Source: CAYPPG01 sp964412555
GTDB lineage: Bacteria; Hinthialibacterota; Hinthialibacteria; Hinthialibacterales; Hinthialibacteraceae
Direction of reading: 5' to 3'
Assembly (NCBI GenBank): GCA_964412555.1
Contig: CAYPPG010000065.1
Span: 1 to 44,210 of the forward strand
DNA length: 44,210 bases
The notes under the pieces were generated by a model. That model did not search any database. It saw nothing but the letters and a program-made list of their open reading frames with translations, and was not told the origin of the DNA. How positions within the stretch are numbered: position 1 is the stretch's first letter; each line of letters starts with the position of its first letter. A program made the position numbers and the translations under genes. Positions 37,618 to 44,210 of this stretch are shown piece after piece.

Positions 37618-38493
37618 TTAACGATCGATACCATATTCACGCACGAAATCGACGCATTCGGCAATTTCGGGTACAGACGATGTCCAATTGTATTCGTATT
37701 CAATGGAGACATTGCCTTCGAATCCCTGGCGATTCAATTCATCCAGGCAGGCTTTGACATCTGCAACGCCTTTTCCGTAGGGAACATCGTGAGCACCGGG
37801 CGCAAACTCGTTCAGGTCTTTCAAGTGGCTGCTGATGATCCGGCCTTCGAGAATCTTCAACGCATCGATTGGTTTGATCCCGGAGCGAATCCAATGGCCG
37901 GTATCCGCACAGGCGCCCATGCGGGGATCACGTCCTTTGACGCAATCGAGAACGTATTCCGGATCCCAATATTTATAGTCGGGATTGTTTTCCCGCTTCG
38001 GATGATTGTGAACGGCCAATTTAATATCGTATTCCTTGACCAGTTTTTCCAGCAGATCGAATGAACCGGCTTGAGGCTCGGAGGTAATCGTCGGAATACC
38101 CATGATCTTGGCGAAATCGAACACTTTGCGCGCTTCCGCTTCATCGTTCCCCAATCCGACGACCCCGTAGTTCACCAAACGGACACCGGTTTCTTCCAGT
38201 TTCATCTTCGCTTTGGCCCAAACACTTGGAGGCGCTTCATGGCTAAAAGGAGTCTTGTCGTCGGGACTCAGACGCTGACCCGGATATGCTTCGATAACAC
38301 TGCAACCGACCTCTTTCGCTTTGTCGATTGCTTCGAAAAAACTGTACCGATTGAAACTATACGCCTGCGGCCCAATCAAAAATCCCCCCACATACAATTC
38401 CGGCGGGAATACATGGCCAGACACCTGAACCGGCAGGGACACAGCAGCCATCACAACGATGCTGAATACACAAACAGAACGATACATTTTCAT
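37618..38493 (-). CDS. Exported xylose-isomerase-like TIM-barrel protein
   Basis: The 291-residue product has a signal peptide (1-26, core SIVVMAAVSLPVQVSG) and a sugar phosphate isomerase/epimerase barrel: GPQAYSFNRYSFFEAIDKA, SVIEAYPGQ, VNYGVVGLG, AVHNHPKREN, GACADTGHWIRSG (metal-binding Asp and His), SSHLKDLNEF and VSIEYEYNW (final Glu). Exported members are common in planctomycete-like bacteria and may act on sugars in the periplasm; the substrate is unknown. GGAAGGAAAG precedes the start. It heads the two-gene unit with the adenosyltransferase, a pairing with no obvious shared pathway. Confidence 0.88.
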   Translation of the reverse strand: MKMYRSVCVFSIVVMAAVSLPVQVSGHVFPPELYVGGFLIGPQAYSFNRYSFFEAIDKAKEVGCSVIEAYPGQRLSPDDKTPFSHEAPPSVWAKAKMKLEETGVRLVNYGVVGLGNDEAEARKVFDFAKIMGIPTITSEPQAGSFDLLEKLVKEYDIKLAVHNHPKRENNPDYKYWDPEYVLDCVKGRDPRMGACADTGHWIRSGIKPIDALKILEGRIISSHLKDLNEFAPGAHDVPYGKGVADVKACLDELNRQGFEGNVSIEYEYNWTSSVPEIAECVDFVREYGIDR

Positions 38494-38988
38494 CTCTTTC
38501 CTTCCTTTCGGTTGATCATTTTACCATTTCATCCATGACGTAAGTACAGCTTCCATGAACGAAATCCTTTCCTTGGACTTTATTCGAATGTGTGGGGGTG
38601 GTCAAGAAAGCGGTGGGGGGGATTGAATCGGGATTGGCCGGGAGTTGCAGGATTAGCAGTAGGGGGGGTGGATTTATTGATTTTCTTTTGGTTCGTTGTG
38701 CTCGGATTCGGTTTCTTGTAATAACTCTTGCAGGATTTTGCGTTCTTCTTTACTAATTCTTCTTGACAAATGCAGAATAGTCTGTTAAGAAGGTTAAAAT
38801 TTTGTTCGTTTTATTTGTTGATTTTTTATTTTTGATCGATGATAGGTTGAAAAAGATCCATTCTATGGCTCTATTGATCCTTCATAAAAAGGAAGATATC
38901 AATATTGATATGTCTAATTACATTATATAACTGCAATTTTAAATTGTGAATTTTGAATAAAAATTTGGTTTATATCATATACTAGAGA
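38494..38988. other. AT-rich intergenic region with a possible gene remnant
   Basis: This 495-base gap contains G-rich runs (38592-38670) and then AT-rich sequence up to the reverse transcriptase fragment. On the minus strand, about 38679-38787, one frame reads a plausible helical tail (LSRRISKEERKILQELLQ, then acidic residues and a stop) without any start codon, so it may be a remnant of a lost gene. TATACT near 38979 might be a -10 for the gene at 38989. Nothing else is recognised. Confidence 0.3.
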
Positions 38989-39660
38989 ATGACTATGATT
39001 GCAGAAATTCTTGAACCTAATTTGAAATTGATGAAAAAAGAATACGTATTGGTACATGCATGGAAAAAAACGGTTTCCTATATTCGATCTCACAATTGGT
39101 ACGCTGATACTCTTGAACTCGACCGTGCCGCAGTCAATCTTCCTGAATTTCTTGCGAAAATATCCGATCAATTAGACAATCCATATAAATGGAACAATAT
39201 TTCTTTGCGAATTGTTCCCGCACCCAAAAGCCAAGAATGGCAAGTAATTTCTGGTAAATGGGAACCATTAGGTAAGACTGAAACATCAAAAAAAATTCGC
39301 CCATTAGCTCATGTCTCCCTTAAAGACCAAGTTGTTACTACTGCGTTGATGCTTTGTCTCGCTAATAGAGTAGAAACCTATCAGGGAGATTCACGCGGAT
39401 CGATTAAAACAATAGAAGATCGTCGTGAAATTATTTCCTATGGGAATCGTCTTTTCTGTGACAATATAAATGGTCAATTGCATCATCGGTGGGGTTCAAC
39501 AAAGCTCTATCGATCCTATTTCCATGATTACAAACAATTTTTATCTCGTCCTGAGATGGTCGCTAGCACTATACCAGAGGAAAAGGGTAAAAAAATCCGT
39601 ACCCGTTCACAGCTTATATTTCATCGATTTTGTCCCCCTCAATCACTTGCGATAATATGA
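38989..39660 (+). pseudogene. Reverse transcriptase, N-terminal fragment
   Basis: The 223-residue frame contains the fingers part of a bacterial reverse transcriptase of the unknown-group/defence type: KKIRPLAHVSLKDQVVTTAL (101-120), LANRVETYQGD, SYGNRLFCD, and HRWGSTKLYRSYFHDYKQFL. The frame should next reach palm motif A (usually SDLSxFYD), but the sequence near 39605-39650 reads protein-like only when shifted by one base (VHSLYFIDFVPLNHL) and stops. No YxDD motif is found downstream. It is therefore truncated and very probably inactive. The region is AT-rich compared with its neighbours, consistent with acquired DNA. Confidence 0.65.
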
Positions 39661-39818
39661 GTTAATAACAGGAGAGGAAGGAAAATTCCATTTCCGACTG
39701 AAGCAAAACAGTTACTCCAACGGAATTTCTTGAGAACGTTCAACGTTATGCTCCAGAAATTCTGGAAGATCATGGACAAAGTGAAAAACAAGGCAATCAA
39801 ACAGAATATGGACAACAA

Positions 39819-40673
39819 ATGCTTTTTCAATGTCCACCTCAAATAGTAAATTTAAAGGCATATTTGACTTCACCTACAATGAATTTGGATAATGAGCAAT
39901 GGGAAAGTATGTTGGAATTATCATCTATTATTAACAATATATGTGAGGAACACTCAATTCATCTCTATGTTCCTTGGAATCAATCACATTCCGGTTTTCA
40001 TGGTAATATTCCGGAATCAGAAGCTATAGGAATGAATCGTGAGAAAGTAACCAATTCTGATTTACTCATTCATCTTTGTCATTATACGAGCACAGGAGCA
40101 GGCGAGGAACTAGAGATTGCTAGTAATGCTTTGATTCCCATTATCCTCATCTCACATGGTGTAACTCAACCAAGTAGAATGATTATGGGAATACCGGCTT
40201 TTAAAACCCATCTGACTTATTCTGAACCTGAGGAAATTCGTCAGGTGTTAAGCAACCAATTACAACGTATTCGGCCTGTTCTTGAGGAGAGAAAACTGGC
40301 TTTTTCCGAATTTGCTTTGAATACTGTTGGTGAAAAGATTCGCCTGCGGCGAGAAGAACTTGGATTGACTCGGGAAGAAGTGGCGAACAGCCTCCAATGC
40401 GTAACATTGGAAACACTCCAACAAATTGAGGATTCTGTAGATTCTATTTCGAATCCTACCTTAATTCAACTACGAGCGATAGCTACAATTTTAAAAACGA
40501 CAGTCGCCGATTTAGTTGAACCGGATTTGCATACCCGATTTCTTGCAGCACTAAACGAGTGGATGAGTGAAGGAAGAGTAACTGCAAGGTATCCTGGTCT
40601 TAGCAGCCGGGATTGGAATATACTATTTCGACGGATGCTTTTAAGAATTATAGACTCATTAGACGATGATTAA
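39819..40673 (+). CDS. Nucleoside-deoxyribosyltransferase-like/XRE helix-turn-helix protein
   Basis: The 284-residue product joins two domains. Residues 10-130 have the Rossmann-like nucleoside 2-deoxyribosyltransferase plan: NLKAYLTSPT, NNICEEHSIHLYVPW, NREKVTNSDLLIHLC, and GAGEELEIASNALIPIILIS with the expected nucleophile Glu among 96-99. Residues 172-235 are a Cro/CI-type HTH (IRLRREELGLTREEVANSL, shown in part, then LQQIED). Such proteins could sense or cleave nucleotides and regulate or act in defence. The frame is open and protein-like for 39 codons before this ATG (from 39702, TPTEFLENVQRYAPEIL) with no normal start codon, so the true N-terminus may be lost. Confidence 0.7.
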   Translation: MLFQCPPQIVNLKAYLTSPTMNLDNEQWESMLELSSIINNICEEHSIHLYVPWNQSHSGFHGNIPESEAIGMNREKVTNSDLLIHLCHYTSTGAGEELEIASNALIPIILISHGVTQPSRMIMGIPAFKTHLTYSEPEEIRQVLSNQLQRIRPVLEERKLAFSEFALNTVGEKIRLRREELGLTREEVANSLQCVTLETLQQIEDSVDSISNPTLIQLRAIATILKTTVADLVEPDLHTRFLAALNEWMSEGRVTARYPGLSSRDWNILFRRMLLRIIDSLDDD

Positions 40674-40761
40674 ATAACAAGTCCCGAATTTCCTTTTCAA
40701 CGTGATATTCAATATCTATAATAAGAAAAGGGATATTGAATGATCACAGGAGAAAATCTGC

Positions 40762-41022
40762 ATGAGTAAAAGTCTGAAAGTTATTTATGAAAACGACGTT
40801 CTCCGACCCTTGGAACCAGTTCCATTTCACGAGCATCAGCAAATGACCGTCAAGGTGTTCGATCATGAAAATACTACATCCGAAAATAAATCGGAAAGTT
40901 GTTATGATATAGCTCAGCGATCTGGAATCATCGGCATCGTTGAAGAGGCTTCGTCTGATCTCAGTACGAATCCCCAATATTTTGAAGGTTTTGGCCGTAA
41001 TATCGAAACGAATACTCGTTGA
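40762..41022 (+). CDS. DUF104/AF2212-like antitoxin
   Basis: The 86-residue product begins LKVIYENDVLRPLEPVPFHEHQQMTVKVF, the N-terminal beta-hairpin pattern of the AF2212-like (DUF104) antitoxins that pair with PIN-domain toxins. A GGAGAA site precedes the ATG. The C-terminal half is polar and should wrap the toxin. The toxin gene that should follow is only a stub (next entry). Confidence 0.75.
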   Translation: MSKSLKVIYENDVLRPLEPVPFHEHQQMTVKVFDHENTTSENKSESCYDIAQRSGIIGIVEEASSDLSTNPQYFEGFGRNIETNTR

Positions 41023-41059
41023 TACTGGACCTCTCGTTGCACTTTGTTCACGTCACGAT
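41000..41059 (+). pseudogene. PIN-domain (VapC-like) toxin stub
   Basis: Overlapping the antitoxin stop, another frame reads SKRILVDTGPLVALCSRHD, the standard start of a PIN nuclease with its first catalytic Asp. After about 20 residues the similarity ends and the frame runs into unrelated AT-rich sequence (stop at 41161). The position of the start codon is ATA. The remaining acidic residues of the active site are missing, so it cannot be active. Confidence 0.65.
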
Positions 41060-41221
41060 TTAATACTATTTAACTCAATATCATTCATCATTCCAATAGT
41101 TACCATTTTTTCTAATGCGTTCTTTCTCTGGTGTTGTGTGGGCCATGAATCGTCAGAATAGACAAATCCTTTTTTTCACATACATTTCGTTATATACACA
41201 TATGCCAAAAAGGAGACAACC

Positions 41222-42298
41222 ATGAAACGACTCAAAGTATTCTTACTCACCCTTCTCGTAACAACCCCACTTCTATACTGCCATGCAGCCGAATTCGATC
41301 TCCCCATCCGCGGACTCCACTGCAGCGTCCCCCGTGCCGATGATTTACCGTTGTGCACAAAATTCATCCGCGAAGCCTTGCCGGAAGAAGGCGTCAATGT
41401 TCTCGTGATCGAGTTCAATTACGGGTATGAGTATCAATCCTACCCTGAACTCTCAAGCGGAAGCGCGTTGTCGAAAGAGGAAGTGAAACAACTCGTTTCC
41501 GCATGCAATGACGCCGGAGTGCAGTTGATCCCGCAGATCAATTGCCTCGGTCATCAGTCCTGGTCTTCGCATAACGGCTTGTTGCTGCAAAAGTTTCCAC
41601 AATTCGATGAAACTCCCGATAAGTACCCTCAAAACAAAGGTATTTACTGCCGGAGCTATTGCCCGCTTCATCCCGACGTGCACAAAGTGATTTTCGCCTT
41701 GATCGACGAACTGGCCGACGTGTGTGAAGCCGATGCGTTTCATGTCGGCATGGATGAAGTGTTTATCGTAGGCGATGAAGATTGCCCCCGCTGCGGCGGA
41801 AAGGACAAGGCGGAACTGTTTGCCGGTGAGGTGAAACGGCTGCATGATCATTTGGCGGAAAAGAATCGCCGGATGTGGATATGGGGGGACCGGTTCCTGG
41901 ACGGCGAGGTAACACAAATCGGCAAATGGGAAGCGAGCATGAACGATACCGCTCCGGCTATCAATATGATCCCCAAAGACATCGTCATTTGTGACTGGCA
42001 TTATGAATGGGCGCCGCCTACAGCCGCCTATTTTGCCATCAAAGGATTTGATGTGGTTTCATCTCCATGGCGAAAAGCCGAGGTCGCACTTGGGCAACTG
42101 GAGCAAATGCGTATTGTGCGAGACAATTCAAAACGAGCGATCAAAGAACGAATGAAAGGGATGTTGCATACCACCTGGTGCGGCATGACCCCGTTTGTGA
42201 AAGCCTATTATGGAGATGAAAACGTAAAAGATAACGAGGCTGCCATGGAAAGTGCAAATTGCTTCAAGAAACTTTTTGCAGCAATTCGAAACGAGTAA
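41222..42298 (+). CDS. Secreted GH20-like hexosaminidase family protein
   Basis: The 358-residue product has a signal peptide (1-22, ending CHA-AEF) and a TIM-barrel catalytic domain. The GH20 acid pair is Asp178-Glu179 in AFHVGMDEVF; further landmarks are NVLVIEFNYGY (strand 2), QLIPQINCLGHQSW and MWIWGDRFLD. GH20 enzymes use substrate-assisted catalysis on N-acetylhexosamines. The protein is shorter than classical enzymes and lacks the usual N-terminal GH20b domain. AAGGAGA precedes the start. It stands alone, convergent with the SUMF1-like gene. Confidence 0.85.
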   Translation: MKRLKVFLLTLLVTTPLLYCHAAEFDLPIRGLHCSVPRADDLPLCTKFIREALPEEGVNVLVIEFNYGYEYQSYPELSSGSALSKEEVKQLVSACNDAGVQLIPQINCLGHQSWSSHNGLLLQKFPQFDETPDKYPQNKGIYCRSYCPLHPDVHKVIFALIDELADVCEADAFHVGMDEVFIVGDEDCPRCGGKDKAELFAGEVKRLHDHLAEKNRRMWIWGDRFLDGEVTQIGKWEASMNDTAPAINMIPKDIVICDWHYEWAPPTAAYFAIKGFDVVSSPWRKAEVALGQLEQMRIVRDNSKRAIKERMKGMLHTTWCGMTPFVKAYYGDENVKDNEAAMESANCFKKLFAAIRNE

Positions 42299-42309
42299 TT
42301 TTCATTGGG

Positions 42310-42330
42310 GTGCGGACATCCTGTCTGCAC
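42310..42330. repeat. Short palindromic repeat, copy 1
   Basis: GTGCGGACA-TCC-TGTCTGCAC forms a near-perfect nine-pair hairpin (one G-T pair). A second, related copy lies at 44194-44210. It lies just after the GH20-like gene, between two convergent genes. The pattern resembles dispersed REP-like elements. Confidence 0.6.
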
Positions 42331-42347
42331 AATCGCTTCAACGTTTT

Positions 42348-44054
42348 CTATTGCGTTAGCGGAAGGACAATCCGCAATCCGAGATTGCCAAACGTTTCCT
42401 CCGGCGCAAGTCTTTCACGGCTGGCCGACCGGAGTTCAAACGGTTCAGATTCCCAGCCTCCGCCTCTGACAACACGTTCCGTTCCGGTTTCGGGACCGAA
42501 GGGATCGATTCGAGCCTCATCGGGATACGCTCCATACCAATCCGAGCACCATTCCCACACATTCCCGTTGATATCGAACAATTCCCATGGATTGGGGAGT
42601 TTCTCACCAATTGGATGAGGTTGCATGTCTGCATTGTTATAATACCAAGCATAGTCACCAACTGCCGCATGTTCAGAATCTATGCCCCAAAAATAGCGCG
42701 TTGTCGACCCTGCCCGGCAGGCAAATTCCCACTCCGCTTCGGTTGGCATGCGAAAACCGTCGGCAGAGAGAATCAAACTCCAGTCGCTTTCGTCATAAAC
42801 CGGATTTTTCCCTTTCAATGAACTCAAGGTATTGCAGAATTGAGCGCAGTCGATCCACGAGACGTTCTGTACAGGGCGATCATTTTCTTTAAAAAATCCC
42901 GGATTAGTTCCCATAACGGCTTCCCATTGCGCTTGGGTGATTTCATAACGCGAAATATAGAATGGGTATGTCAGGGTGACAGAATGTACCGGTCCTTCAT
43001 TCGATTCCCGTTCCATCTCGTTTTCTGGGCTGCCCATTTGGAAATCACCGGAAGGAATAAGAACCATTTCGAGCGGGGTGGCTTGAGAGGCCAAATCGGA
43101 GATTTCAACAGTGATGGTTTCCTCAAGCGGTTCGGATATGGGAGTTGGTGTCGGGGTGGGAGTAAAATCGGGTATTGGAATTGGTGTCGGAGTGGGGGTT
43201 GGTGTTTGAAGAGAATATGAGACTGCAGAACTCACCAAAAAGTCCCGTTCACCGCTGTAGGGCAATAAGACGATACGAAAACGGTAACGTTCACCGTCTT
43301 GAGGCCCATTAACAAATGGAGAGGCGGTCTTAAAGGTACTATTCGGCATCCACCAAAAATAATTCAGAGAACCGGTGAATGTTTGCCCCAAAAATTGATA
43401 GGGGCCATTGTTTACGCTTACCTGAATATGATAATCGCGTACAGTCGAAGAGTCGGCACTGAAATCCCAGGCAATTTGCAATGCTTGAGAGCCCAGTTCA
43501 TCCGTATCGGCGTTGGTTGCATCGATTGACTGTAAATCGCCAGGATTATCATAAACACTGACTACTCGTTTTGTTGTAAGAGGCAGCTGAAACGGCTCAC
43601 TTTCCGGGGGGTCTTTTCCTTCCTCGACTAGAAGGACGAAACCGTTTTGGAAAAATACATCTTCCTCATCGATTTGCCCATCCAGGCGGAAAACGAGGAA
43701 TGAGTAACTCGTTTCGAATTGAGGGCCAGTGGAAAACTCAGGGGCGATATTTGGAGAATCACTCGACCAATTCAATCGATTCACCTCACCATCACCGGTT
43801 CGACCGAGAAATATGTAACCTCCGTGATTTTGTTTGACATAAACGTGCCAATCGGTTCCATGTTCTCCCGAATCCTGCCAGACAATCGTCAAATTTCGAT
43901 CCTCGGCACGATCGAAATCGATTTGACCGCTCAGATCACCGGTTGTATCGGATGGATTGTCGAATACTTGTACGGTTTGAGTTTGAGCTATACAAATGAA
44001 TGGCAGACAAAGAAAAAGAATAAGATATAATTGTTGGGTGCTTTGTCGTTGCAT
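42348..44054 (-). CDS. Secreted SUMF1/FGE-fold protein with FN3-like repeats
   Basis: The 568-residue product has a signal peptide (1-23), two FN3-like repeats (27-145 and 164-285) of the same type as in the DUF4430 protein (FLGRTGDG, FLGQTFTG, NGPQ), a Pro/Thr linker (285-310), and a C-terminal FGE-sulfatase domain (328-565): MVLIPSGDFQMGSPENE, SRYEITQAQWEAVMG, VQNVSWIDCAQFC, RMPTEAEWEFACRAG, NVWEWCSDWYG, RVVRGGGWESEPFELRSASR. The active-site Cys pair of true formylglycine-generating enzymes, expected in the RGGS segment, is absent, so a binding or non-FGE role is likely. The start follows a GAGAGGAG run by about ten bases. Confidence 0.9.
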   Translation of the reverse strand: MQRQSTQQLYLILFLCLPFICIAQTQTVQVFDNPSDTTGDLSGQIDFDRAEDRNLTIVWQDSGEHGTDWHVYVKQNHGGYIFLGRTGDGEVNRLNWSSDSPNIAPEFSTGPQFETSYSFLVFRLDGQIDEEDVFFQNGFVLLVEEGKDPPESEPFQLPLTTKRVVSVYDNPGDLQSIDATNADTDELGSQALQIAWDFSADSSTVRDYHIQVSVNNGPYQFLGQTFTGSLNYFWWMPNSTFKTASPFVNGPQDGERYRFRIVLLPYSGERDFLVSSAVSYSLQTPTPTPTPIPIPDFTPTPTPTPISEPLEETITVEISDLASQATPLEMVLIPSGDFQMGSPENEMERESNEGPVHSVTLTYPFYISRYEITQAQWEAVMGTNPGFFKENDRPVQNVSWIDCAQFCNTLSSLKGKNPVYDESDWSLILSADGFRMPTEAEWEFACRAGSTTRYFWGIDSEHAAVGDYAWYYNNADMQPHPIGEKLPNPWELFDINGNVWEWCSDWYGAYPDEARIDPFGPETGTERVVRGGGWESEPFELRSASRERLAPEETFGNLGLRIVLPLTQ

Positions 44055-44193
44055 TGTTCCTTATACTCCTCTCATAGAACACAATTTCGTATCTGTTATC
44101 ATACGAGGAAGGATAATTTGAAGTTACGATATGTATACAATAAATTTTAACAAAAGGAGCAGATTATCACAATATTGGAATGAAATGATTGTG

Positions 44194-44210
44194 GTGCGGA
44201 CCTCTGGTCT
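44194..44210. repeat. Short palindromic repeat, copy 2 (cut by window edge)
   Basis: GTGCGGACC-TCT-GGTCT matches copy 1 at 42310 with compensating changes in the stem (ACA/TGT there, ACC/GGT here). The last four bases of the expected hairpin lie beyond the window. Confidence 0.55.

Noticed and set aside
41081..41146. Leftward 21-codon peptide (MAHTTPEKERIRKN...)
   Set aside because: Too short, no ribosome site assessed as convincing, no known family.

Overview
The window reads as a chromosomal segment of a Gram-negative-like, respiring bacterium from a poorly sampled lineage. It carries a long complex I operon, parts of menaquinone synthesis, many secreted glycan-active or surface proteins with Pro/Thr linkers, lipoprotein-type signal sequences and a cobalamin riboswitch. 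I cannot place it taxonomically from sequence alone. The layout resembles heterotrophic candidate-phylum or PVC/FCB-like environmental genomes, but that is a weak inference. UAG, UAA and UGA are all used as stops, so the standard bacterial code applies.

Layout. 1-6.2 kb: a leftward pair of secreted proteins (tandem DUF4430/transcobalamin-like domains, then a beta-propeller-like protein cut by the window edge) sits behind a cobalamin riboswitch with a terminator. A secreted GH9 hydrolase and an M48 lipoprotein protease follow. 6.5-17.8 kb: nuoE-F-G-H-J-K-N-L-M, tightly packed; nuoA-D and nuoI are not here. 18-23.1 kb: a molybdenum hydroxylase gene that looks internally deleted into a small/large-subunit fusion, a HicAB-type pair with an unusual HicB tail, mqnA and serA. 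23.4-25 kb: a TIM-barrel isomerase-like gene and purN.

25.1-31.7 kb is the most unusual part: a rightward cluster behind a good sigma70-type promoter that overlaps a perfect 8-bp inverted repeat. It encodes a protein resembling the A component of the alpha-xenorhabdolysin (XaxA/YaxA) pore-forming toxins, an 718-residue helical protein with a hydrophobic segment and a beta-sandwich-like C-terminus interrupted by an in-frame UAG, two shorter A-like paralogues without the membrane hairpin (one frameshifted at an A9 run), and a small beta-rich protein. I read it as a multi-component alpha-pore-forming toxin locus, possibly decaying or using recoding.

31.7-38.5 kb: ubiX and ubiA homologues (probably menaquinone via futalosine, together with mqnA), a structured leader before a small membrane protein, a 950-residue hyperacidic protein ending in a DUF2325-like domain, a PduO-type cobalamin adenosyltransferase and a secreted TIM-barrel protein. 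38.5-41.2 kb is AT-rich and looks like a worn accessory or defence patch: a reverse transcriptase fragment, a nucleoside-deoxyribosyltransferase-like/XRE protein, and a DUF104 antitoxin with only a stub of its PIN toxin. 41.2-44.1 kb: a GH20-like secreted hydrolase and a secreted SUMF1-fold protein that carries the same FN3-like repeats as the riboswitch-controlled protein at the left end. A short palindromic repeat flanks this last gene.

How the parts fit: complex I feeds menaquinone, whose synthesis genes are scattered across the window. Cobalamin appears twice (riboswitch-controlled surface protein, adenosyltransferase). Secreted glycosidases suggest a polysaccharide-degrading life. The toxin cluster suggests an interaction with other cells.
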